Assembly (NCBI RefSeq): GCF_018736145.1
Contig: NZ_CP059997.1
Span: 7,439,501-7,503,500 of the forward strand
Direction: 5' to 3'
Source: Amycolatopsis sp. CA-230715
GTDB lineage: Bacteria; Actinomycetota; Actinomycetes; Mycobacteriales; Pseudonocardiaceae
Length of the DNA: 64,000 bases
Shown here in pieces: positions 58,121 to 64,000 of the stretch. The number at the start of each line of letters is the position of its first letter. Within the stretch, counting starts at the first letter, position 1. The notes below the pieces were generated by a model. The model was not told the origin of the DNA. It saw only the letters and a program-made list of their open reading frames with translations, and did no database searches. Both the position numbers and the translations under genes were made by a program.

Positions 58121-58741
58121 TCACTCGAAACGGCTCGTGTCACCTGCGCCGCGGCGGACGATTTCCGGTTCGTCGGTGGAGAAGTCGATGACGGTGGTGG
58201 GCTCGGTGCCGCAGTCGCCGGAGTCGATGACGGCGTCGAGCGAGTGGTCGAGCAGGTCCTTGATCTCCCAGCCCTGGGTCATCGGCTCTTCCTCGTCTGG
58301 CATGAGCAGCGTGCTGGACAGCATCGGCTCGCCGAGTTCGGACAGCAGCGCCTGCGTGACGACGTGGTCGGGGATGCGCACGCCGACGGTCTTCTTCTTC
58401 GGGTGCAGCAGCCGCCTCGGCACCTCCTTCGTCGCGGGCAGGATGAAGGTGTAGCTGCCGGGGGTGGACGCCTTGATCGCGCGGAACACCGCGTTGTCGA
58501 CGTGCACGAACTGGCCGAGCTGGGCGAAGTCCTGGCACACCAGGGTGAAGTGGTGCCGGTCGTCGAGGCGCCGGATGGTGCGGATGCGGTCGATGCCGTC
58601 CTTGTTGCCCAGCTGGCAGCCCAGCGCGAAGCACGAGTCCGTCGGGTAGGCGATCAGGCCGCCGCCGCGCACGATCTCGACCACCTGCCCGATCGAACGC
58701 CGCTGCGGGTTGTCCGGGTGCACATCGAAGTACTTCGCCAT
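58121..58741 (-). CDS. L-threonylcarbamoyladenylate synthase (Sua5/YrdC family)
   Basis: 206 residues, YrdC fold. GGLIAYPTDSCFALGCQLGNKDGIDRIRTIRRL and KASTPGSYTFILPATKEVPRRLLHPKKKTVGVRIPDH are the substrate-binding segments. Makes threonylcarbamoyl-AMP for the t6A modification of tRNA, or is the related YciO paralogue; the KEVPRR stretch fits YciO-type proteins, so the exact role is less sure than the fold. Confidence 0.82.
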   Translation of the reverse strand: MAKYFDVHPDNPQRRSIGQVVEIVRGGGLIAYPTDSCFALGCQLGNKDGIDRIRTIRRLDDRHHFTLVCQDFAQLGQFVHVDNAVFRAIKASTPGSYTFILPATKEVPRRLLHPKKKTVGVRIPDHVVTQALLSELGEPMLSSTLLMPDEEEPMTQGWEIKDLLDHSLDAVIDSGDCGTEPTTVIDFSTDEPEIVRRGAGDTSRFE

Positions 58742-58781
58742 GAACGCACCTTAGGAGCCCCGCCGGTGCGCCCCCCGCACC

Positions 58782-58808
58782 GGCCCCGGCGTGGCGTGCG
58801 CCGGGGCC
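58782..58808 (-). terminator. hairpin after the GH116 gene
   Basis: 10-bp arms GGCCCCGGCG / CGCCGGGGCC with a 7-base loop, 41 bp past the GH116 stop; an overlapping second hairpin GCCGGTGCG/CGCACCGGC lies at 58762-58784. Confidence 0.7.
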
Positions 58809-58848
58809 GATGCTCGCCCGTGCCCTCGCACCGGGCGTGTCGTGAGAA

Positions 58849-61800
58849 TCAGCCGAGCGAGAGGGTCAGGTCGAGCCGCATGCCTTCCGTCAGGACGACC
58901 GGCCACGGGAAGCGGATCACCACGCGGGTCCCGGTCACGCCCTCGCTCGTTTCGAACGCCGGTTTCGACGCGGTCAGCGCGGAGTCGACGGTGCCCGCGA
59001 GCGCGATGTCGTCCGGTTCGCCCGGCACTTCCAGCGCCAGCGTCGACAACCGGACCCTGCCGTACCTGACCTCGATCGTGCTCGTCTGCCAAGGGCCGTG
59101 GCGGCGCTGCCCGTACAGGCCCCAGCCCTCGGCCGCGGTGAACGCGCCGCGGAAGTTCTCCGGCGTGATCCTCGGCGCGAACCCGAGGTGCCCACGCGGC
59201 CCGTGGTGCTCGTACCCGCACGCCGCCAGGTAGGTGCCGAAGCTCATCATGGCCCTGACGTAGTGGTCGCTGCACTCGACTTCGTTGTACGGATTGCGTT
59301 TTTCGCCGTGGTAGCGGTTGTCGACGGCTTTGGTCACCGCCAGTGCTTCGGTGGTCATGCCCTCGGCGAACAGGTGGGCGGCGAACTGGTACTCCTGGCC
59401 CGTCCACACCTCGTTGAAGTATCCGACCGGTCCGTCCTTCCCCGACTCGGTCGACCCGCCGTGGGGCCAGGTGCACATGAGCGTGCCGGGTTCGCCCTTG
59501 GTCGCGTACACCCGCCCGATCGGGATGCCCGGCGGACGGTACCCGGCGGGATCGGGCACGAAGTTGTTCCGGAACACGCTGCGCAGGGCGGTCTTCGCCT
59601 TGTCCGCGTCGAAGACGCGCGGGAGCCCGAGCTGGGCGGCGAAGGTCTGGCCGTACATCTGGTCGATGTAGCAGCCGCGGTTGGAGTTCACCGCGGTCGG
59701 GTGGTTCGGGTCGACCTTCTGCACGAAGTAGCCGTACTCGTCGTCCCACAGCTCGTCGGCGAGGTACTCCGCGCCGCGATCGGCGAGCCCGCCGTACCGC
59801 CGCGCGGCCGCGCGGTCACCCACCTCGTCGGCCATCGCCGAGGCCGCGCGCAGCGCCGCGACGTAGAGACCGCTGATCCACGGGATCTCACCGAACCACT
59901 GCGCGTCGAGCGTGTTCCACTGGCTGCCCTCGAAGATCCCGTTGGGATCGCTGCCGTCCTGCTTGACGAGCCAGTCGACGGCCTTGCGCACCTGCGGCCA
60001 GTTGCGGCGCAGGAAGGCGCCGTCCGGCGACATCTGGTGCTCGCGGTAGATGCGCAGGACGATGCCGCACTGCCCGTCGGCGAACCAGCCGTCGGTGTTC
60101 TCGCCGCGGTTCTTGATCTCACCGGTGGGCAGCATGGCGATCCCGAGATCCACCCGCTGCCGGGTGTCCCGTTCCAGGTCGGGGAACAGCCTCGCCACCG
60201 ACTGCGCGTAGTTCCAGACGTGCGTGCAGGTGCCGCCGCAGCAGTAGATGCCTTCGTTGGCGTAGAAGCGGCCGTTGTCGAACCGGTAGCAGGTGTTCGT
60301 GGCCAAAGTGGACGCCGTGGAGAGCGTGCGCTCCAGGAACCAGCGCGGCATCGTCGAGTCCTCGTACCAGGTCTGGACCCATTTGCGCGTACCGGATTCG
60401 AGCCGGTCTCGCTCGCGAGCGAGGTAGGAGAGCACGTCGCGGGCGGAGCCGAACCTGCTCGCGTAGTGGTGCTTCAGCTTGTCGGCGTCCTTCAGCCAGC
60501 CGAAGTTGTACTGGTCGATGATCGGGAAGTACCAGCCGAAGGCGAACCGGACCGTGCGGGACTGGCCGGGCGAGAGCGTGAACGGCACCGTCACCGAACC
60601 GTCCACATCGGACGCGCGAACGCTCGCGGCGTCTTCCAGCGCGGCGAGGGAGAACGTGCCGAGATCGGTCCACGACTCGACGGGCTTCCTGCGGATGGCG
60701 CGGTCGCTGAACAGGATCTTGCCGACGTTGACGTGACCCCACCCGCCGGTGGCGGTGTCGACGACCTCGATGTGCGCGGTCTTCCCTGCCCAGAGGTGGA
60801 GATCGGCGGACCGGGCGGCGAGGGCTTCGCGGTTGCTGCCGGTGAGCGCGGCGACCACCTGGCCGTCGACCACGACGTTCACGCAGGTCCCGGTGCGGTC
60901 GCTGCCGCCACCGACCCACAGGGTCACGAACCGCCGGTCGATCGTGAACGGCTTGCTGGTGAGCTTGCCGGTGTGCCGGTCGGCCTCCACCGAGCCGCCG
61001 CCGGCCCGGTAGTTGTGGGAGGTGACGAAGTAGGTGCCGGAGACGTTGAGGTCGGCGGGGTTGTGGAAGTAGTCCGGGGTGTCCTGCGGCCGGACGGGAC
61101 TGTCGCCGAACGCGTCGCCGGTGACGGTCCAGCCCTCGTAGGTGCCCTTTTCCCAGTCCTCGAACACGATGTCGGCCGAGTCGGTGAACACGATCGCGTC
61201 CACGTTGACGTGTCCCCAGCCCTCGGAGGACGCGTCGACGATCTCGATGGCGGCGCGCTTGCCGAGGTGTGCGCCCACGTCGAGCATCGCGGGCACCATC
61301 GGTTCGCTGTTCGCCCCGGTCGCGCTCGCCACCACCTGACCGTCGACGAGCACGTTCAGGCAGGTCTTGCCGGGGTGGGCGCCACCACCGATCGAGGCCG
61401 CGACGTACCGGCGCTCGATGGTGAACTCCTTGCTGCGCAACGATCCCTGCGCCGCGTCGCGCTTGCCGGTGCGCAGGTCGAACGAGGTGACGAACCGGGT
61501 GCCGGAGACGTTGAGATCACCGAAGCGCCGCATTTCCCCCGGCAGGTCCTGTGCCCGGACCGGGCCGGTGCCGAACGCGTCGCCGGTGACCGTCCAGCCT
61601 TCGTAGGTCGTCTTTTCCCAGTCCTCGAACACGATGTCGGTGCTGTTCTGCCGCTCCTCGCTCGCGGAGAACTCGACGCCGCGGACACCACGGCCCCCGT
61701 ACCGCTCGCCGTGCAGCGCGACCGGCTGCTCCCGCCGGGTATCAAGGCACACCGGGTTTTCCGAGCTGCCGGTCAGTTCGACCCTGATCCGGTCGCGCGA

Positions 61801-62442
61801 GGAGTTCCGGACGGTGAACGCGAGCACGGTCGCGGGCAGCGTGGAATCGTTGGTGGACAACGGGATGAACGGGGAGAACGCCTCGCAGACGACCTCCACC
61901 GGGCTGTCCGGCGCGCGATAGGTCGTGGTGCCGATCGGATACCTGCCGGTGAACCGCGTATCGGCGAACCCGTCCGAGTCCAGTGTCCTGGTGCGGTCCC
62001 TGCCGCGGGCGGTGGTGCGGATCGTGAAGCCCTGGTGGAACGGGGCGGTGGTGGACAGCGGGTACGCGTAGTGCGGTCCGTCGCCGCTGGCGCCGCCGAG
62101 CGGGTAGGCGGACGGGTTGAGGATGTCCCACGCCCAGAGCCTGCCGTCGCCCGCCAGGTAAACCTGACCACTGCAGGCGCCGCCGACCGGCATGCCGATC
62201 CTGCGCAGCGCCGCCCCGGAGTACTCGGTTGGCGTGCCGCGCGAAAGCAGTGCGTTCACCGCGTCGGGCGTGAGGTTCTTGTCCTCGGGGACGGTGACGA
62301 GCCGCGTTTCGTCGAGGCCGAGCGCCTCGGCGACACCGGGCCGGATGGTGAGCAGACCGAGCCCGGCTGCGCCGAGCGAAAGGAAGGTGCGGCGGGAAGG
62401 ACCCGGCTCGCAGGAGCCGTCAGGGCAGCACGAATCGGACAC
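58849..62442 (-). CDS. Tat-exported GH116 family glycosidase with two inserted beta-sandwich modules
   Basis: 1197 residues. A Cys-rich start (SDSCCPDGSCEPGP) leads into a Tat signal SRRTFLSLGAAGLGLL. The GH116 N-domain begins at about 70 (RIGMPVGGACSGQVYLAGDGRLWAWDI). It is interrupted by two tandem modules at about 270-421 and 421-580, each starting DIVFEDWEKxTYEGWTVTGDAFG and ending EGWGHVNV/GGWGHVNV. Such modules are known from GH32 levanase-type proteins. The (alpha/alpha)6 catalytic domain (about 690-1140) has GGTCTHVWNYAQSVARLFPDLER and EGSQWNTLDAQWFGE. GTG 62442 has GGAGG upstream. Beta-glucosidase/xylosidase-type activity is inferred. Confidence 0.86.
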   Translation of the reverse strand: MSDSCCPDGSCEPGPSRRTFLSLGAAGLGLLTIRPGVAEALGLDETRLVTVPEDKNLTPDAVNALLSRGTPTEYSGAALRRIGMPVGGACSGQVYLAGDGRLWAWDILNPSAYPLGGASGDGPHYAYPLSTTAPFHQGFTIRTTARGRDRTRTLDSDGFADTRFTGRYPIGTTTYRAPDSPVEVVCEAFSPFIPLSTNDSTLPATVLAFTVRNSSRDRIRVELTGSSENPVCLDTRREQPVALHGERYGGRGVRGVEFSASEERQNSTDIVFEDWEKTTYEGWTVTGDAFGTGPVRAQDLPGEMRRFGDLNVSGTRFVTSFDLRTGKRDAAQGSLRSKEFTIERRYVAASIGGGAHPGKTCLNVLVDGQVVASATGANSEPMVPAMLDVGAHLGKRAAIEIVDASSEGWGHVNVDAIVFTDSADIVFEDWEKGTYEGWTVTGDAFGDSPVRPQDTPDYFHNPADLNVSGTYFVTSHNYRAGGGSVEADRHTGKLTSKPFTIDRRFVTLWVGGGSDRTGTCVNVVVDGQVVAALTGSNREALAARSADLHLWAGKTAHIEVVDTATGGWGHVNVGKILFSDRAIRRKPVESWTDLGTFSLAALEDAASVRASDVDGSVTVPFTLSPGQSRTVRFAFGWYFPIIDQYNFGWLKDADKLKHHYASRFGSARDVLSYLARERDRLESGTRKWVQTWYEDSTMPRWFLERTLSTASTLATNTCYRFDNGRFYANEGIYCCGGTCTHVWNYAQSVARLFPDLERDTRQRVDLGIAMLPTGEIKNRGENTDGWFADGQCGIVLRIYREHQMSPDGAFLRRNWPQVRKAVDWLVKQDGSDPNGIFEGSQWNTLDAQWFGEIPWISGLYVAALRAASAMADEVGDRAAARRYGGLADRGAEYLADELWDDEYGYFVQKVDPNHPTAVNSNRGCYIDQMYGQTFAAQLGLPRVFDADKAKTALRSVFRNNFVPDPAGYRPPGIPIGRVYATKGEPGTLMCTWPHGGSTESGKDGPVGYFNEVWTGQEYQFAAHLFAEGMTTEALAVTKAVDNRYHGEKRNPYNEVECSDHYVRAMMSFGTYLAACGYEHHGPRGHLGFAPRITPENFRGAFTAAEGWGLYGQRRHGPWQTSTIEVRYGRVRLSTLALEVPGEPDDIALAGTVDSALTASKPAFETSEGVTGTRVVIRFPWPVVLTEGMRLDLTLSLG

Positions 62443-62486
62443 GGGAGCCTCCACGCTGAGGCCAGCCGAGTAGCTACTGGCGGGTT

Positions 62487-62502
62487 GAGTAATCGATTAC
62501 TC
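62487..62502. promoter_or_regulatory. perfect LacI-type operator before the GH116 gene
   Basis: Perfect 16-bp palindrome GAGTAATCGATTACTC with a central CG pair, 45 bp upstream of the GH116 start. Form and size are typical of LacI-family sites. A 13/16 match lies before the ABC/GH172 operon at 47892-47907. No LacI gene is present in the window. Confidence 0.75.
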
Positions 62503-62563
62503 ATGACGGTAATCAGGGCTGCTTGATCCGTCCATACGCCGAATGGCCCAGTTCCGCACCCGT

Positions 62564-62593
62564 GGCGGGTGGCGCCCCCGCGCGCCACCCGCC
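62564..62593 (-). terminator. hairpin after the PepSY gene
   Basis: 12-bp arms GGCGGGTGGCGC / GCGCCACCCGCC with a 6-base loop, 7 bp past the PepSY gene stop. Confidence 0.78.
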
Positions 62594-62599
62594 GGTGGA

Positions 62600-62968
62600 T
62601 CAGTCGTGCTCCATCTCGAGCACCGCGCCGGTCGCCTGCGAGACGTCGACCTCGATCCGGCCCTGCTTGCTGTTGCGGACCTCGACCTCCCAGCTCGGTT
62701 CGCCCTTCGCGGTGTCGGGTTCGACGTTGAGCACCTCGCCGCCGTACTGGCCGGTGACGATCTTGCCCGCCTGGTCGGTCGAAATCTTCGGTGCCGTGGT
62801 CGATCCCGGCGTGCCGGAGCCGGGCTGCGGTGCGGCGGGCGGTGCCGGTGCGGCCGGTGGCGCCGGGGGCGAGGGCGGTGTCGGTGCGTCGTTGCCGCAC
62901 GCGGCCAGTCCGAGTGCCAGTCCCAGTGCGACGGTGGCGGTGGTGATTCCGGCTGTCGTGCGGTGCAT
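62600..62968 (-). CDS. PepSY-domain lipoprotein
   Basis: 122 residues. Lipoprotein signal ITTATVALGLALGLAAC (lipid Cys at about 24), a Pro/Ala-rich spacer (TPPSPPAPPAAPAPPAAPQP) and a C-terminal PepSY domain (QAGKIVTGQYGGEVLNVEPDTAKGEPSWEVEVRNSKQGRIEVDVSQATGAVLEME). PepSY proteins are thought to inhibit proteases or tune cell-surface enzymes. Single gene with its own terminator. Confidence 0.85.
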   Translation of the reverse strand: MHRTTAGITTATVALGLALGLAACGNDAPTPPSPPAPPAAPAPPAAPQPGSGTPGSTTAPKISTDQAGKIVTGQYGGEVLNVEPDTAKGEPSWEVEVRNSKQGRIEVDVSQATGAVLEMEHD

Positions 62969-63325
62969 GGTCGCGGGCTCCAGTCTCAGGTTGCGTTCCG
63001 AACGGTTTCACCGTCTCTCACGCGCGCGGCCGCCGCATCGGTGAGACCCCTGAGGGTGACCCGTGGAGCGACCCCGAAGTGTGCCTCAGGGTGAGCGTTC
63101 GGATCCGGCCCGTAAGCCTCCGAGCAGGGCATTTGGCGGACAGTTGGTGAAACGGCAACGGCAATACCTGTCTCAATGAGAGCTTTGATGCTTTATGTCC
63201 GAATTATTGATGGAAACGACGCACATCGAATAGCCCGTGAGCCAGCGAAACCGAGTCGGAGGCGGTTAGGGTCACACCCCTGTTCATCCCAAGTGGCACG
63301 CATCCAGGAGGTCAGTGCGCGATAT
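62969..63325. other. 357-bp intergenic region, divergent promoters
   Basis: No credible gene. The frame from 63176 to 63739 is a shadow of the transporter gene. The stretch 63170-63225 is AT-rich compared with its surroundings and probably holds the transporter promoter. Two similar words, CCTGAGGGTGA (about 63050) and CCTCAGGGTGA (about 63083), are spaced about 33 bp, nearer the PepSY gene; meaning unknown. Confidence 0.5.
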
Positions 63326-64000
63326 GGAAGAGGCGGCGGTGTCGAGGCCAACCGTGGACGAACGGACCCTCAGAAGGGCTGTTATCGCATCCGCGATGGG
63401 CAATGCGACCGAGTGGTACGACTACGGCGTGTTCACCTCCGGTGTCGTGCTGACGACGATCGGATCGGTGTTCTTCCCGGAAGGAACCCAAGCCGCGGCC
63501 GTGCTGAAGGGGCTGGCGCTGGTAGCGGTCGGCTTCATCGTGCGCCCGTTCGGCGGTGCGTTCTTCGGGCCGTTGGGCGACAAGCTCGGCAGGCAAAAGG
63601 TCCTCGCGATGACCATCCTGCTGATGTCCGGCTGCACCTTCCTCGTCGGCTGCCTCCCGAGCTACGACAGCATCGGTATCGGTGCCCCGATCCTGCTGCT
63701 CCTGCTGCGCATGATCCAAGGCTTCTCGACCGGCGGTGAATACGGCGGCGCGGCGACGTTCATCGCCGAATACGCGCCGACGAAACGGCGGGGGTTCTGG
63801 GGCAGCTTCCTCGAAATGGGCACGCTGGCCGGATACGTCCTCGGCAACACGGTGGTGCTCGTCGCGGCGTTGGCGCTGTCCACCGAACAACTCGAGTCGT
63901 GGGGCTGGCGAATTCCGTTCTTCATCGCGCTGCCGCTCGGCCTCGTCGGGCTCTACCTGCGGTCGAAGCTCGAGGACACGCCGGAATTCCGGCGGCTCGA
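63326..64000 (+). CDS. MFS metabolite:proton symporter (MHS family), cut by the window end
   Basis: First 225 residues of an MFS transporter. It begins MEEAAVSRPTVDERTLRRAVIASAMGNATEWYDYGVF, the MHS (ProP/KgtP-like) start with the conserved EWYDYGVF, and has the helix 2-3 loop GPLGDKLGRQKVLAMTI and RMIQGFSTGGEYGGAATFIAEYAP. Uptake of an osmolyte or organic acid with protons; the substrate is uncertain, but the ProP-like features suggest proline/betaine. AGGAGG lies 12 bases before ATG 63326; GTG 63317 is an alternative. Confidence 0.88.

Noticed and set aside
59098..62526. 1142-residue plus-strand open frame
   Set aside because: Complete antisense shadow of the GH116 gene, which has a Tat signal, family motifs and ribosome site. 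The long open length reflects GC skew at third positions.
63176..63739. 187-residue frame before the MFS gene
   Set aside because: Its second half overlaps the MHS transporter in another frame. The transporter has recognisable motifs and this frame has none.
1..64000. CRISPR array, IS element, phage, rRNA or tRNA gene
   Set aside because: I looked for regularly spaced repeats, transposase motifs, long terminal inverted repeats and tRNA T-loop words outside genes and found none convincing.

Overview
The window is a 64 kb piece of a high-GC actinobacterial chromosome. Gene content, codon use and gene order fit Pseudonocardiaceae, most likely Amycolatopsis or a near relative; this is inferred, since no rRNA or tRNA gene is present to test it. 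The conserved block OB-fold / DUF3159 / TrkA / TrkA / APC permease / TRAM methyltransferase at 1-5931 is the order known from mycobacteria and other actinomycetes. Genes fill nearly the whole window, with short intergenic gaps, many ATGA/TGATG overlaps and several very regular terminator hairpins. I see no phage, IS element, CRISPR array or RNA gene.

Layout. 1-5.9 kb: conserved ion-transport and rRNA-methylation block. 5.9-25.6 kb: accessory region of small units: a tandem VOC pair, methyltransferases, a secreted-type beta-helix protein lacking a visible signal peptide, a frameshifted SEC-C remnant, two oxidoreductases, several TetR/MarR/LysR regulators each beside a legible palindromic operator, a GT87 glycosyltransferase, a Cys-rich pentapeptide protein and a streptogrisin-type protease. 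25.7-35.5 kb: a tightly coupled rhamnose-type sugar operon (DeoR, rhamnulokinase, sugar ABC importer, aldolase-dehydrogenase fusion, ketose 3-epimerase-like enzyme). 35.5-47.9 kb: GNAT, M1 peptidase, PucR with an amino-acid permease, a receptor Ser/Thr kinase, a second sugar kinase/aldolase pair, a beta-lactamase-fold protein, and an HhH protein coupled to prolyl aminopeptidase. 47.9-52.1 kb: sugar ABC importer without its own ATPase plus a GH172 (DUF2961) enzyme. 52.2-58.7 kb: MprF-like lysyltransferase, DinB protein, PAP2 phosphatase, two-component system and Sua5. 58.8-62.5 kb: a very large Tat-exported GH116 glycosidase. 62.6-64 kb: PepSY lipoprotein and a truncated MFS transporter.

Three regulatory patterns join these parts. 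(1) A 16-bp palindrome GAGTAATCGATTACTC lies before the GH116 gene, and a 13/16 match lies before the ABC/GH172 operon 14.6 kb away, suggesting one LacI-type regulon for uptake and breakdown of an oligosaccharide. (2) Three promoters match the RecA-independent DNA-damage (PafBC) pattern TTGTCRGTG-N8-TAnnnT closely in sequence and exactly in spacing: two before the duplicated VOC genes and one before the HhH/prolyl aminopeptidase pair. (3) The rhamnose-type operon has kinase and aldolase but no aldose isomerase, with a tagatose-3-epimerase-like enzyme in its place, so its real substrate may be a rare deoxyketose.
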